Part shown: piece by piece, positions 9,334 to 20,665 of the stretch | Layout of the letters: every line of letters begins with the position of its first letter | Position numbering within the stretch: position 1 is the first letter of the stretch | DNA from: Staphylococcus hsinchuensis | GTDB lineage: Bacteria; Bacillota; Bacilli; Staphylococcales; Staphylococcaceae | Direction: 5' to 3' | Assembly (NCBI RefSeq): GCF_038789205.1 | Contig: NZ_CP128355.1 | Coordinates: 1,922,001 to 1,986,000, forward strand | Length of the DNA stretch: 64,000 bases | The notes under the pieces: generated by a model | Seen by the model: only the letters and a program-made list of their open reading frames with translations | The model's database searches: none | What the model was told of the DNA's origin: nothing | Program-made: the position numbers and the translations under genes

Positions 9334-10701
9334 ATGGCAAAAAATCAATTACAAAGAGAACTAAGTAATCGACATATCCAGTTGATTGCAATTGGGGGAG
9401 CAATTGGAACTGGATTATTTTTAGGAGCAGGTCAAACAATCGCTTTAACCGGTCCCTCTATATTACTTACCTACATAATAATTGGATTTATGCTATTTAT
9501 GTTTATGCGTGGTTTGGGAGAAATTTTAGTAAAAAATACCAATTTCAAATCATTTGCTGACATTACCAATGAATATATTGGTTCGTTTGCAGGGTTTGTC
9601 ACTGGTTGGACGTACTGGTTATGTTGGATTATTACCGGCATGGCAGAAGTGACAGCCGTTGCAAAGTATGTGAGCTTTTGGTTTCCACATATTCCAAACT
9701 GGCTAAGTGCACTATTTTGTGTATTAGTCTTAATGTCATTAAACTTATTTAGCGCGAAGTTATTCGGTGAGTTAGAATTTTGGTTTTCACTTATTAAGAT
9801 TATAACAATTTTAGCATTAATTATTGTCGGGGCAGTGATGATCATTCTCGGATTCAAAACACAATTTGGTCACGCATCTATGACGCATTTATACGATAAT
9901 GGTATTTTCCCGAAAGGTATTAGCGGATTTATGATGTCATTCCAAATGGCGTTATTCTCATTTGTAGGTATCGAATTAATCGGTGTAACTGCCGGTGAGA
10001 CGAAAGATCCAAAAACTACAATTCCAAAAGCAGTGAATAATGTTCCAGTGCGAATTTTAGTGTTTTATGTTGGTTCACTTGCAGTAATTATGTCTATCAT
10101 TCCATGGAATGAAATGAATCCGGAAGAGAGTCCATTCGTTAGACTATTTGCATTGATTGGAATTCCATTTGCTGCCGGAATCATTAACTTTGTAGTGTTA
10201 ACAGCCGCGGCTTCATCATGTAACAGTGGTATATTCTCAAATAGCCGTATGTTATTTGGTTTATCAAAGAAAAATCAAGCACCACCGCATTTTTCTAAAA
10301 CAAATAAAAACGGTGTACCGCACACAGCAATTTTTGTTTCTTGTGCATTATTGTTAATAGCAGCATTGTTAAACTACATTATTCCAAATGCAACATTAGT
10401 ATTCACATATGTAACAACCGTTTCCACTGTATTATTCTTAGTAGTTTGGTCATTGATTATGGTAGCTTACATTAACTACCATAGACAAAATCCAAATGCT
10501 CATAAACAATTGGAATTCAAATTACCAGGTGGTAAATATGTTGCTTACATTATTTTAGCATTCTTCTTCTTAGTATTCTGCTTGTTATTTGTAAATACAG
10601 AAACAAGAATCGCAATTTACTTAACACCTATTTGGTTTATCATTTTAATCCTAATGTATATACGATATAAAAAAATGGCACTGAAAGAAGACAAAAAATA
10701 A
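9334..10701 (+). CDS. Amino-acid permease (AAT family)
   Basis: Polytopic inner-membrane transporter of 455 residues with about twelve hydrophobic segments. The N-terminus LQRELSNRHIQLIAIGGAIGTGLFLGAG is the signature of the amino-acid/polyamine/organocation (APC) superfamily, AAT group, in which the GxIGTGLF segment contacts substrate. Segments such as FVGIELIGVTAGETKDP and SSCNSGIFSNSRMLFGL fit the D-serine/D-alanine/glycine or proline-type permeases. The substrate cannot be decided from sequence. I chose the ATG at 9334 because AAGGAG lies 8 bases ahead; the ATG at 9328 is too close. It is a single-gene unit ending in a terminator at 10716. Confidence 0.9.
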   Translation: MAKNQLQRELSNRHIQLIAIGGAIGTGLFLGAGQTIALTGPSILLTYIIIGFMLFMFMRGLGEILVKNTNFKSFADITNEYIGSFAGFVTGWTYWLCWIITGMAEVTAVAKYVSFWFPHIPNWLSALFCVLVLMSLNLFSAKLFGELEFWFSLIKIITILALIIVGAVMIILGFKTQFGHASMTHLYDNGIFPKGISGFMMSFQMALFSFVGIELIGVTAGETKDPKTTIPKAVNNVPVRILVFYVGSLAVIMSIIPWNEMNPEESPFVRLFALIGIPFAAGIINFVVLTAAASSCNSGIFSNSRMLFGLSKKNQAPPHFSKTNKNGVPHTAIFVSCALLLIAALLNYIIPNATLVFTYVTTVSTVLFLVVWSLIMVAYINYHRQNPNAHKQLEFKLPGGKYVAYIILAFFFLVFCLLFVNTETRIAIYLTPIWFIILILMYIRYKKMALKEDKK

Positions 10702-10715
10702 TAATATCTAGTTAG

Positions 10716-10765
10716 CGCATTTACAGACACTCGTTAAATACTTGTGTTTGTAAATGCGTTTTTTT
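10716..10765 (+). terminator. Permease terminator
   Basis: CGCATTTACA ... TGTAAATGCG stem followed by seven T on the plus strand, 15 bases after the permease stop. Confidence 0.85.
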
Positions 10766-10844
10766 AATCTAATGCATTAGCTTTTGATATAAATACAAAA
10801 ATATTTATCGTCATCATCAACACATATCTAATACTTATTACTAT

Positions 10845-10889
10845 AAAAAATCGATGATTCCTAGAACTCCAACTCTAGAAATCATCGAT
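10845..10889 (-). terminator. pyk terminator
   Basis: Long hairpin ATCGATGATTCCTAGA / TCTAGAAATCATCGAT with a minus-strand T run (10845-10849), 50 bases past the pyk stop. Confidence 0.85.
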
Positions 10890-10939
10890 ATCAATTTAAT
10901 TTATTCGTTTAATATATAGTTTCTTCTCTAAACTTATGA

Positions 10940-12700
10940 TTAAAGTACGTTTGCGTAACCTTCAAATATCTTACCATGATTTGCATCAACAGTAACAAGT
11001 GAATTGTTTTTAACAACATTTGCTACATTTTCAACGCCCACAACTGTTGGAATACCATTTTCTAATCCAATAATTGCGCTTGGTGAAGTGATGCCATTTT
11101 CTTCAGTAATTAGCCCTACTGCTTTTTCAATATAAGGTACGAATGATTCGTCGACTGAAGAAGTCACGATAACTGTTTCGGATAAATCTTTACCTTCAAG
11201 TTCACTCGCTTTATCAACAACCATTGTTGTACCTACTACAGAATTTCTACCAATACCTTGGCCTTTAGCAATTTCATCACCTACTAAGTGAAGTTTCATC
11301 ATGTTTGTAGTTCCTTTTTCACCAGTAGGAACACCTGCTGTAATAATGATTAAATCACCGTTTTGAACTTTTTCAGTTTCAACTGCTGTCGCAACTGCAT
11401 TGTTTAATAATGCGTCAGTTGTCTTACGTCCTTCTTTAACTACTGGATGGATCCCCCACACTAATTCACATTGACGTGCAGTTTCATGGCTTGGTGTAAC
11501 TGCAATGATGTCAGAATGTGGACGATATTTTGAAATTGTACGCGCTGTAGAACCACTTTCAGTAGCTGCTACGATAGCTTTTACATTTAAGTTTAATGCA
11601 GTATGAGCAACTGAAACACCGATTGCATTAACTAAAGAAGTTTCTACTAAGTTCGTGCGATCAGATAATAATTTCTTATAATCTTGTGCGCCTTCTGCTG
11701 AGATGGCAATGTTACTCATAGTTTTAACGGCTTCTTCTGGATATTGACCGGCAGCTGTTTCACCTGAAAGCATAACTGCATCTGTACCGTCGTAAATAGC
11801 GTTCGCTACGTCACTTGCTTCAGCACGTGTTGCACGTGGGTTACGTTGCATTGAGTCTAACATTTGCGTAGCAGTGATAACTGGTTTACCTAATTTGTTA
11901 CATTGTCTAATTAGGTCTTTTTGAACCATTGGCACTGATTCTGGAGGAATTTCTACACCCATGTCACCACGAGCAACCATTAAGCCATCAGCGACTTCTA
12001 AGATATCTTCAATGTTATCAATACCTTCTTGGTTTTCAATTTTTGGAATAATACTGATATTTTTATTATTTTGTTCTTCTAATAATTTACGAATATCTAA
12101 TACATCACTTGGACGGCGTACAAAGCTTGCTGCGATAAAGTCGATGTTTTCACTAATACCGAACTTGATATCTTCAGCATCCTTATCAGTAATACCTGGT
12201 AAACTTACTTTAACACCTGGTAAGTTAACGCCTTTTTTATTTTTAAGCTCACCACTATTTAATACATCACATAGTACTTCGCCTTTATCTTTATTAATTT
12301 GCTTAACTTGTAATTCAATTAAACCGTCATCTAATAAAATATATGAGCCTTCATCTACATCATTAATAAGATTGTCATATGTTACTGAGAATTTTTCTGG
12401 TGTACCTTCTACTTCAGTCATACTCACGATAACTTCAGTGCCCTTTTCAAGTTCAATAGCACCGTCTTTCATGTTATGCGTACGAATTTCTGGACCTTTA
12501 GTATCTAATAAGATAGCTACTGTCTTACCTAACTTATCAGCTACTTTTCGAATTGAATCGATTCTCGCTTTATGCTCAGCATGATCACCATGTGAAAAGT
12601 TTAATCTTGCAACGTTCATGCCTGCTTTCATTAACTTTTCTAACATTTCTTCTGATTCTGAAGCTGGTCCTATAGTACAAACAATTTTAGTCTTTCTCAT
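10940..12700 (-). CDS. pyk: Pyruvate kinase with C-terminal PEP-utiliser-like domain
   Basis: Last glycolytic step, phosphoenolpyruvate plus ADP to pyruvate plus ATP. The first about 470 residues are a complete pyruvate kinase ([14 protein letters not shown] at the start; catalytic Lys in [11 protein letters not shown]; metal Glu/Asp in [11 protein letters not shown]). The protein continues to 586 residues. The extra domain (roughly 475-586, including [19 protein letters not shown]) resembles the phosphohistidine swivelling domain of PEP-utilising enzymes but ends in [10 protein letters not shown]. This extension is a known feature of Bacillales pyruvate kinases. It lies 21 bases downstream of pfkA on the same strand, so they form a pfkA-pyk operon. 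GGGAGG precedes the ATG. Confidence 0.96.
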   Translation of the reverse strand: MRKTKIVCTIGPASESEEMLEKLMKAGMNVARLNFSHGDHAEHKARIDSIRKVADKLGKTVAILLDTKGPEIRTHNMKDGAIELEKGTEVIVSMTEVEGTPEKFSVTYDNLINDVDEGSYILLDDGLIELQVKQINKDKGEVLCDVLNSGELKNKKGVNLPGVKVSLPGITDKDAEDIKFGISENIDFIAASFVRRPSDVLDIRKLLEEQNNKNISIIPKIENQEGIDNIEDILEVADGLMVARGDMGVEIPPESVPMVQKDLIRQCNKLGKPVITATQMLDSMQRNPRATRAEASDVANAIYDGTDAVMLSGETAAGQYPEEAVKTMSNIAISAEGAQDYKKLLSDRTNLVETSLVNAIGVSVAHTALNLNVKAIVAATESGSTARTISKYRPHSDIIAVTPSHETARQCELVWGIHPVVKEGRKTTDALLNNAVATAVETEKVQNGDLIIITAGVPTGEKGTTNMMKLHLVGDEIAKGQGIGRNSVVGTTMVVDKASELEGKDLSETVIVTSSVDESFVPYIEKAVGLITEENGITSPSAIIGLENGIPTVVGVENVANVVKNNSLVTVDANHGKIFEGYANVL

Positions 12701-12721
12701 TATTAATGCCTCCCAGTATGA

Positions 12722-13705
<984 letters not shown>

Positions 13706-13777
13706 TTACATATTTTCTTATAATAAAAATACCATAATTTATTATGTGGTGCCATCAATATAGATTATTTAAATATA

Positions 13778-13791
13778 TTAAAACGTTTTAA
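13778..13791. promoter_or_regulatory. Palindrome upstream of pfkA
   Basis: TTAAAACGTTTTAA is a perfect inverted repeat centred on CG, 88 bases upstream of the pfkA start. Its AAAACGTTTT core matches the cre consensus, but the outer G and C are replaced by T and A. It may be a CcpA site or another dimeric regulator's operator. Confidence 0.4.
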
Positions 13792-13983
13792 CAACAAGTT
13801 TTCACACGATTTTCACAAAGTAAGCGGTTGCTTATTAGGAAGTGAAATCTTTTAACTTCACACTTATCATTTACCTTTTATTTAATAAATCTAAACAGTT
13901 TACACGACGAACAGATCGAACCTTTTTTACAAAATGAAGTAAACCAATTTATACTAAATGGTCATCATCTTAAATAGAAACAC

Positions 13984-14013
13984 ACCCCCTATGCACATAA
14001 GTGCATAGGGGGT
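13984..14013 (-). terminator. accDA terminator
   Basis: ACCCCCTATGCAC-ATAA-GTGCATAGGGGGT, a near-perfect very stable stem, 12 bases past the accA stop. The minus-strand tail (GTGTTTCTATTT) is only moderately U-rich. Confidence 0.75.
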
Positions 14014-14024
14014 TATCTCAAATA

Positions 14025-14975
14025 TTATGATTCTTCTATATAGTCACCAATTTGTCTGAATTTATTATATCTATCTTCTATCAACTGATCTTTAGATAAA
14101 GTGTTTAATTCTTTTAGGTGTTTTTCAAAAGTTGATTTAATTGATTGGGCTTGTGTTTCTACATCGTGATGCGCTCCACCAAGCGGTTCATTTATAACTT
14201 CATCTGCAATATTTAAATCATATAAATCAGGTGCAGTGATTTTCATCGTTTCTGCGGCAATCTTAGCTAAATTACTATCTTTCCACAGTAATGCAGAAGC
14301 ACCTTCAGGAGAAATTACAGAATATGTACTATTTTCAAGCATCAGTACGCGATTAGTGATACCTAAACCTAAAGCACCACCACTACCACCTTCACCAATA
14401 ACAATTGAGATGACTGGTACTGTTAGCGAAGCCATTTCGACTAAGTTCTTAGCTATAGATTCACTTTGGCCACGTTCTTCGGCGGCTTTCCCTGGGTACG
14501 CACCTTTCGTATCGATGAAAGTAAAGATAGGACGATTAAACTTTTCAGCTTGTTTCATTAAACGTAACGCCTTACGATAACCTTCTGGATGCGCCATCCC
14601 GAAGTTTCGATAAATATTATCCTTAGTATCTTTACCTCTTTGTTGACCGATAACAGTTACAGGCGTGTTATTAAGGTATCCTATACCACCAACCATAGCT
14701 GGGTCATCACGGAAATTACGATCACCATGCAACTGTAGGAAATCATCAAAAATATAAGAAATATAATCCAATGTTGTTGGCCTTTCTGGTAAACGTGCTA
14801 ATTGTACACGATCCCATGGCTTTAAGTTTGTATATACTTTCTTCGTTTCTCTATCTAACGAGGCTTCCAACATATCTATTTCTTCTTGTAAATCTACATC
14901 ATTTTTTTCTTGCGATTCTTTTAAGGATTCAATTTTATTTTTTATTTCGAATAGGGGCTTTTCAAAATCAAGCAT
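14025..14975 (-). CDS. accA: Acetyl-CoA carboxylase carboxyltransferase subunit alpha
   Basis: Partner of AccD in the carboxyltransferase that moves CO2 from biotin-BCCP to acetyl-CoA to give malonyl-CoA for fatty-acid synthesis. The 316 residues are full length. Conserved features include the N-terminal coiled coil ([21 protein letters not shown]), the crotonase-fold segment [30 protein letters not shown] and the oxyanion loop [12 protein letters not shown]. Its start overlaps the accD 3' end by 8 bases, so translation is probably coupled. Confidence 0.97.
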   Translation of the reverse strand: MLDFEKPLFEIKNKIESLKESQEKNDVDLQEEIDMLEASLDRETKKVYTNLKPWDRVQLARLPERPTTLDYISYIFDDFLQLHGDRNFRDDPAMVGGIGYLNNTPVTVIGQQRGKDTKDNIYRNFGMAHPEGYRKALRLMKQAEKFNRPIFTFIDTKGAYPGKAAEERGQSESIAKNLVEMASLTVPVISIVIGEGGSGGALGLGITNRVLMLENSTYSVISPEGASALLWKDSNLAKIAAETMKITAPDLYDLNIADEVINEPLGGAHHDVETQAQSIKSTFEKHLKELNTLSKDQLIEDRYNKFRQIGDYIEES

Positions 14976-15834
14976 TTGTTTTCACCTCTTGATGCATATT
15001 TAAAATACTCGCTAGTGTTTCTTTCATTTCTTTACGGTGGACAACCATGTCAAGCTGACCGTGTTCTAAAAGAAATTCTGATGTTTGGAAATCATCTGGT
15101 AACTTTTCATTTATAGTTTGTTCTATAACGCGTCGACCAGCAAAACCAATTAACGCTTTCGGTTCACTAATATTGATATCTCCAACTGAAGCGAAACTTG
15201 CTGAAACACCACCAGTTGTAGGGTTCGTAATGTATGAAATATAAAGTAAACCTGCATCTGCGTGTTTTTTAAGTGAAACACTTGTTTTACCCATTTGCAT
15301 TAAAGAGATGATTCCTTCTTGCATTCTGGCACCACCACTTGCAGAGAATAGGATAAATGGTAATCGGTGTTCTGTACAATGTTCGATGATGCGACAAATT
15401 TTTTCACCTACGACAGAGCCCATGCTCCCCATTCTGAAACGTGCATCCATTACGGCCACACCATATTCAATGCCATCTAATTTAGCTGTACCTGTAACAA
15501 CTGCCTCTTTTAAATCAGTTTTACCCTGGTCTTTCTGAATCTTTTCCTCATAGCTTGGAAAGTCTAATGGGTTTGCAGAAGTCATGCCTTTATCAAACTC
15601 TACAAATGTACCTTCATCAGAAATCGCATCAATTCGATCATATGCTGTTAATGAAATATGATGATCACAATTAAAACAAACGTTTAGATTTTCAGCTAAT
15701 TCTTTTGTATACATTATTTTTTTACATTTGGGGCATTTCGTCATTATTCCTGCTGGTACATCACTTTGATTAGAATCCGATACTGTTACATACTTTTTCT
15801 TTTTACTACTTCTATTGAAAAAATCTTTAAACAT
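14968..15834 (-). CDS. accD: Acetyl-CoA carboxylase carboxyltransferase subunit beta
   Basis: Zinc-binding subunit of the carboxyltransferase, 288 residues. The N-terminal four-cysteine zinc ribbon ([15 protein letters not shown] ... [10 protein letters not shown], about residues 33-60) is intact, followed by the crotonase fold with [12 protein letters not shown] and [26 protein letters not shown] precedes the ATG at 15834. First gene of accDA; the malic enzyme locus lies upstream on the same strand, separated by a terminator-like hairpin. Confidence 0.97.
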   Translation of the reverse strand: MFKDFFNRSSKKKKYVTVSDSNQSDVPAGIMTKCPKCKKIMYTKELAENLNVCFNCDHHISLTAYDRIDAISDEGTFVEFDKGMTSANPLDFPSYEEKIQKDQGKTDLKEAVVTGTAKLDGIEYGVAVMDARFRMGSMGSVVGEKICRIIEHCTEHRLPFILFSASGGARMQEGIISLMQMGKTSVSLKKHADAGLLYISYITNPTTGGVSASFASVGDINISEPKALIGFAGRRVIEQTINEKLPDDFQTSEFLLEHGQLDMVVHRKEMKETLASILNMHQEVKTNA

Positions 15835-15879
15835 TAGTAAACCTCCACAAAATAACCATTGCTTTCTTAATTTAAAAAA

Positions 15880-15928
15880 GGCAAACCCAATTAATAGATA
15901 CGATTAACATATCATATTAATTGGTGCC
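15880..15928 (-). terminator. Terminator downstream of the malic enzyme locus
   Basis: Imperfect hairpin on the minus strand, GGCACCAATTAATA ... TATTAATTGGGTTTGCC followed by TTTTTT, 25 bases past the last stop. Confidence 0.7.
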
Positions 15929-15953
15929 TCAACTTAATATTTTATAAAACTGA

Positions 15954-17188
15954 TTAGCCGTTGTCTATCTCAGTTAATTTCATCGTCTTGTTATAAATTT
16001 CTTCTGGATCTACATCTACGCGTGCTACACCTGATTCCATCGCAGCCTTAGCAACTTCTCTAGCTACTGATGGCGCAACACGTTTATCGAATGGACCTGG
16101 TATACAATAATCAGGGTTTAATTCTTCTGGTTTAATCAAGTCTGCGATTGCTTCAACTGCTGCTTGTTTCATTTCTTCGTTTATGTGAGTAGCTTCAACA
16201 TCTAAAGCTCCTCTAAAGATGCCTGGGAACGCAAGTACGTTATTAATTTGGTTAGGGAAATCAGAACGTCCTGTACCGATAACTTTTGCACCTGCTTCTT
16301 TAGCTGTATCAGGGTGAATTTCAGGGTTTGGATTCGCCATTGCAAAGATAATTGGATCATTAGCCATGGATTCTACCATTTCTTTTGATAATAAGTCCGC
16401 TACAGAAACGCCGATAAATACGTCCGCATCAGCGATAATATCACTTAAATTACCTTCTTGTTTATCTCTGTTTGTCCATTTCGCAACATATGATTTCGTA
16501 TCATTCATACCAAATGAACGACCCTCGTAAATAGCGCCTTTTGAATCACACATATCATATCGCGGACCCCGTAAGAGTATAATAATTTAACTATAGCAAT
16601 ACCTGCTGCCCCAGCACCGTTAAGTACTACTTTAATATCAGATAAATCTTTATCAACGATACGTAGTGCATTAATCATACCTGCTACAGTCACGATTGCA
16701 GTTCCGTGTTGGTCATCGTGGAATACAGGAATTTTCGTTTCTTTTTTTAGTCGCTCTTCGATTTCAAAACAACGTGGGGCTGAAATATCTTCTAGGTTAA
16801 TACCGCCATAGTTTGGCTCAAGTAATTTAACTGTATTGACAATTTCATCAGTGTCTGTCGTATTTAAAGCAATTGGTACACTATCTACACCTGAGAAGCT
16901 TTTAAATAATACAGATTTACCTTCCATAACCGGAATACTCGCTTCTGCCCCAATATTACCTAATCCTAAAACAGCAGTCCCATCTGTTACTACAGCAACT
17001 GTATTACTTTTCATTGTATATTCGAATACTTTTCTAGGATTTTCATGAATTTCTTTACAAGGTTCTGCTACACCTGGTGAATAAGCTAGACTTAATTCTT
17101 CTTTGTTCGTTACTTTAACTTTAGGTGATACTGCAAGTTTCCCTTTATTGCGTCTATGCATTTCTAAAGCTTCGTCTCTCAATGACAT
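15954..17188 (-). pseudogene. NAD(P)-dependent malic enzyme, interrupted by a one-base frameshift
   Basis: Malic enzyme oxidatively decarboxylates malate to pyruvate. The upstream half (17188 down to about 16553) encodes the malic N-terminal domain (YSPGVAEPCKEI; VVTDGTAVLGLGNIG; FHDDQHGTAIVTVAG) and the start of the NAD(P) fold (VVLNGAGAAGIAIVKLLYSYGVRDMI). The downstream half continues in another frame from MCDSKGAIYEGRS through GVSVADLLS and FAMANPNPEI to a normal end at 15954. At 16551-16558 the coding strand reads ATGATATGTG where ATGATAATGTG would join the frames, so one A appears missing. Unshifted, translation stops at 16505 after about 227 residues of a possible 411. Start at 17188 with AAAGGGG upstream. 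It may be a true mutation or a sequencing error; no other damage is visible. Confidence 0.88.
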
Positions 17189-17243
17189 GAAATCTACCCC
17201 TTTACATTCAAAATAGAAATTATAATAATACTGTACATATATA

Positions 17244-17272
17244 TTTTTATTACACTCTAACACAGAATACAA
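17244..17272 (-). promoter_or_regulatory. Candidate malic enzyme promoter
   Basis: Minus strand TTGTAT (17267-17272), 17-base spacer, TAAAAA (17244-17249), 55 bases before the start codon. Moderate match; its -35 abuts the cre site at 17273. Confidence 0.5.
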
Positions 17273-17288
17273 ATGATAACGTTTACAG
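17273..17288. promoter_or_regulatory. CcpA operator (cre) at the malic enzyme promoter
   Basis: ATGATAACGTTTACAG fits the cre consensus (TG, four bases, CG, four bases, CA). It abuts the -35 of the candidate promoter, so binding should interfere with or otherwise modulate initiation. Confidence 0.65.
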
Positions 17289-17370
17289 CGCTTAAATTCA
17301 CTTCAACTCGTTAATAGTTGTAATAAAAACACATATGTGAATCAGATACTATTCAAATTATTTTCTTAAA

Positions 17371-17411
17371 AAATATAAACTGATGGAGAATTAAACATTA
17401 ACCATCAGTTT
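17371..17411 (-). terminator. dnaE terminator
   Basis: AAACTGATGG ... CCATCAGTTT perfect 10-base stem with minus-strand ATATTTTTT tail, 31 bases past the dnaE stop. Confidence 0.85.
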
Positions 17412-17441
17412 ACTATAACACAATTCATATGGCCGTTAAAG

Positions 17442-20400
17442 TTATATAATCCTAATGTTCCAAGGCGTGACTTTGTCTATTAGTGCTTGAATGATTTCGA
17501 GATCTTTATTTACAAATCCAATTGTTTTAACTGTTTGTCGTTCACCTTGTAACACTTGAACTGGTATATGTGATTCCCCCTTAGAATGAGAGAGCATATT
17601 TTCTAAAACAGTTAAGTCTTCTACATTACGAATGACAATACTTCGTGCAGAGTTTATTTTATGAGATTCAAAGTCATCACTTGTTTCTATTTGGTTTACG
17701 ATGAGTTGTGGCTTATTATTTCTCGTTTCGAATTTCCCCCTCACGATATACGTTTCTTCATTTTGAAGTAATAGTTCATAATTTTTAAAGCTCTGAGGAA
17801 ATACGACGCCATCTAAATTTTGTAATCCATCGTTTAACTGTATAAACGCCATATTTTGACCATTTTTCGTTCTTATCTTTCGCACACTATCAACTTGAGC
17901 CATAATCGGTTGGTTATCTTTGGCATTATTTAATTTAAAAATACCCAAGTATTGTTTTTGTTCGAAAAATTTCTCCACAGGGTGCGTCGTAACATAAAAA
18001 CCAAGATATTCCTTCTCATACGCACTTAGTGTCTTATCAGGTAGCTCTTCCTTTTCTTCATATGAGGTTTTTGGCGTTAACCTTTCAATAATAAAGCTAT
18101 CTTGTTCAACTTGACTTACATCATCTAATACTTGATCAATCGTCTGTAATAACGTCGCCCTATTCTTACCTAAAGTATCAAATGCACCTACCAATATAAG
18201 TGCCTCTAACAACTTGCGAGATTTAACGCGTTTGGAAAGGCGTCTGGTAAAATCTATAAAATCATCATACGGCCCATTTTTCTTACGCTCATCTACGATA
18301 ATTTTAACACTTTGGTATCCAACACCTTTAATCGCACCAAGTGAAAGATAAATACCTTTAGAAGTTGCTTTATAAAACCAATGACTCTCATTAACGTTAG
18401 GTGGTAACACATTTAATCCTTGTTGCTTTGCTTCTTCCATTAATTGCACCGTTTTTTTCTCATTACCTATATTATTGCTAAGTATTTGTGCGTAAAAATA
18501 ATTTGGAAAGTAAACCTTTAAGTAACACATAATATAAGCTATTTTTGAATAACTAACGGCATGTGCTCTAGCAAAACCATAGTCAGCAAACTTCAATATT
18601 AAATCGAATATCTGACCACTTAAATGTTCGCTATAGCCATTTGCTAAGGCACCTTGAACAAAGTGTTGACGTTCACTTTCTAATACAGTTCTATTTTTCT
18701 TACTCATTGCTCGACGTAATATGTCCGCTTCTCCGTAATTGAAATTAGCGAATTTACTAGCAATTTGCATGATTTGTTCTTGATATATTATTACACCGTA
18801 AGTATTTTTCAAAATTGGTTCTAAATCTTCATGCAAATACTGAACCTCTGAAGGGTTATGTCTTCTAGCAATATACGTCGGAATCTCTTCCATTGGACCT
18901 GGACGATACAATGAAGTCACAGCTATAATATCCTCAAAATGTTCTGGTTTCAGCCGTTTTAACACGTTGCGAATGCCATCTGATTCTAACTGGAATATCC
19001 CTGTTGTATCGCCTCTTGATAATAATTGGAACACCTTTTTATCATCGAATGGAATAGATTCTATATCTATATGAATGTCTTTCTCGCGAGCAACTTGATC
19101 GATGACTTGATGAATAATAGATAAATTTCTTAAACCTAAAAAATCTATCTTCAATAATCCGATACGTTCTGCTTCGGTCATCGTCCATTGTGTTAAAATC
19201 CCGCCGTCACCTTGTGTTAATGGCGCATATTGGTAAAGAGGATGATCATTAATAATAATCCCTGCAGCATGTGTAGAAGTGTGTCTTGGTAATCCTTCTA
19301 ACTTCTTACAAATTTCAAACCAACGTTCATGTCTATGATTACGGTGTACAAATTGTTTGAAGTCTTCTTGTTGATAAGCTTCATCTAAAGTAATACCTAA
19401 TTTATGAGGAATTAATTTAGATATTTCATTCAATGTGACATCATCAAATCCTACTACTCGACCAATATCTCTCGCTACGGCTCTAGCAAGTAAATGTCCG
19501 AAAGTAACTATACCAGCTACATGGTGCGTACCATATTTTTCTTGTACGTATTGAATGACTTGATCTCTTTTTGTATCTTCAAAGTCAATATCAATATCTG
19601 GCATTGTGACACGTTGCGGATTTAAAAAACGTTCAAATAATAAATTATATTTTATCGGATCAATCGTCGTTATATTTAATAAATAACTCACTAGTGCGCC
19701 TGCTGATGAACCACGACCTGGACCGACCATAATACTATTCGTTTTCGCAAAGTGTATTAAATCACTTACAATTAAGAAATAATCCTCGAATCCCATACCC
19801 GTAATGACATCATATTCATGTGATAATCTTTCATAGTAAGTGTCATACTGTTGGGGTGAAAGATTAAGGTTATTTAGAGCTTGTTCTAATAATTTCCATA
19901 AATATTGTTTAGAAGATTGTTGATTAGGAGTTTGATATTTAGGTAGTAGCGTTTGATTAAATGTCATTTCAGCACGGCAAATGTTTTCAATTTCTAATGT
20001 TTGTTGCCATATAGCGTCATTGACTTCTAAATGTTGTAACTCCTCTTGATTATAAAAATGCTCTTCTCTAGAACCATGTTCATTCACAAGATCTAACTTA
20101 CTATTATCTCTAATAGCTGCTAACGCATAAATTGTATCTGCATCTTCAGGATTTAGATAATAAGCATTTTGAGCCCAAACTTTAGGACGTTTTATCTCAC
20201 TTTGACTCGTATGATTTACGTATATGTGCTCTATTTCATCAAATTGTTTAATAATTGTTTGGTGTTCCTCTGATGCATTTTTAAAGATAACTACGAGATC
20301 TTTCACGTACTTTTTCAACCATTCTATTGGCGTTTCACGCTTATCCTTCAACTTAAGCGCTGAAGAAAGTTGATATAAATTTTTCAAACCATTATTATTC

Positions 20401-20645
20401 TTAGCGAGAACGACCGTTTCAATATCATATAACCCATCTGTGACATAAATAGTCATACCAAATATTGGGTGAATATTAGCTTCGATACATGCATCGTAAA
20501 ATTCAATATAACCATATAATACATTTGTATCTGTAATAGCTAAAGATGTATAACCTTGTCGTGCTGCTTTTGACACAACTTCTTTGATTTTCAGGCTAGA
20601 ATGTAATAGATCGTATGCTGTGTGAATATTCAAATGCACTGACAT
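17442..20645 (-). CDS. dnaE: DNA polymerase III subunit alpha, DnaE type
   Basis: Second replicative polymerase of low-G+C Gram-positives, working beside PolC, probably in primer extension on the lagging strand. It has 1067 residues. An N-terminal PHP domain is followed by palm and fingers with catalytic aspartates in MPDIDIDFEDTKRD, then helix-hairpin-helix and C-terminal OB-fold regions (MAQVDSVRKIRTKNGQNMAFIQL). The PHP motifs look degenerate: NIHT replaces the usual HxHT and TDTN replaces TDHG, so the domain is probably structural. The ATG at 20645 follows AGAGG by 8 bases; an alternative GTG at 20654 overlaps that site. nrnA lies 20 bases upstream, same strand. Confidence 0.96.
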   Translation of the reverse strand: MSVHLNIHTAYDLLHSSLKIKEVVSKAARQGYTSLAITDTNVLYGYIEFYDACIEANIHPIFGMTIYVTDGLYDIETVVLAKNNNGLKNLYQLSSALKLKDKRETPIEWLKKYVKDLVVIFKNASEEHQTIIKQFDEIEHIYVNHTSQSEIKRPKVWAQNAYYLNPEDADTIYALAAIRDNSKLDLVNEHGSREEHFYNQEELQHLEVNDAIWQQTLEIENICRAEMTFNQTLLPKYQTPNQQSSKQYLWKLLEQALNNLNLSPQQYDTYYERLSHEYDVITGMGFEDYFLIVSDLIHFAKTNSIMVGPGRGSSAGALVSYLLNITTIDPIKYNLLFERFLNPQRVTMPDIDIDFEDTKRDQVIQYVQEKYGTHHVAGIVTFGHLLARAVARDIGRVVGFDDVTLNEISKLIPHKLGITLDEAYQQEDFKQFVHRNHRHERWFEICKKLEGLPRHTSTHAAGIIINDHPLYQYAPLTQGDGGILTQWTMTEAERIGLLKIDFLGLRNLSIIHQVIDQVAREKDIHIDIESIPFDDKKVFQLLSRGDTTGIFQLESDGIRNVLKRLKPEHFEDIIAVTSLYRPGPMEEIPTYIARRHNPSEVQYLHEDLEPILKNTYGVIIYQEQIMQIASKFANFNYGEADILRRAMSKKNRTVLESERQHFVQGALANGYSEHLSGQIFDLILKFADYGFARAHAVSYSKIAYIMCYLKVYFPNYFYAQILSNNIGNEKKTVQLMEEAKQQGLNVLPPNVNESHWFYKATSKGIYLSLGAIKGVGYQSVKIIVDERKKNGPYDDFIDFTRRLSKRVKSRKLLEALILVGAFDTLGKNRATLLQTIDQVLDDVSQVEQDSFIIERLTPKTSYEEKEELPDKTLSAYEKEYLGFYVTTHPVEKFFEQKQYLGIFKLNNAKDNQPIMAQVDSVRKIRTKNGQNMAFIQLNDGLQNLDGVVFPQSFKNYELLLQNEETYIVRGKFETRNNKPQLIVNQIETSDDFESHKINSARSIVIRNVEDLTVLENMLSHSKGESHIPVQVLQGERQTVKTIGFVNKDLEIIQALIDKVTPWNIRII

Positions 20646-20665
20646 GAGAAACACCTCTTATTAGA

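Noticed and set aside
11961..12584. Plus-strand 207-residue open frame
   Set aside because: Entirely antisense to pyk, Ser/Leu-rich as expected of a shadow frame, with no ribosome site.
16505..16560. Programmed ribosomal frameshift in the malic enzyme
   Set aside because: No slippery heptamer, downstream pseudoknot or internal Shine-Dalgarno is evident at ATGATATGTG, and the family is not known to use recoding.
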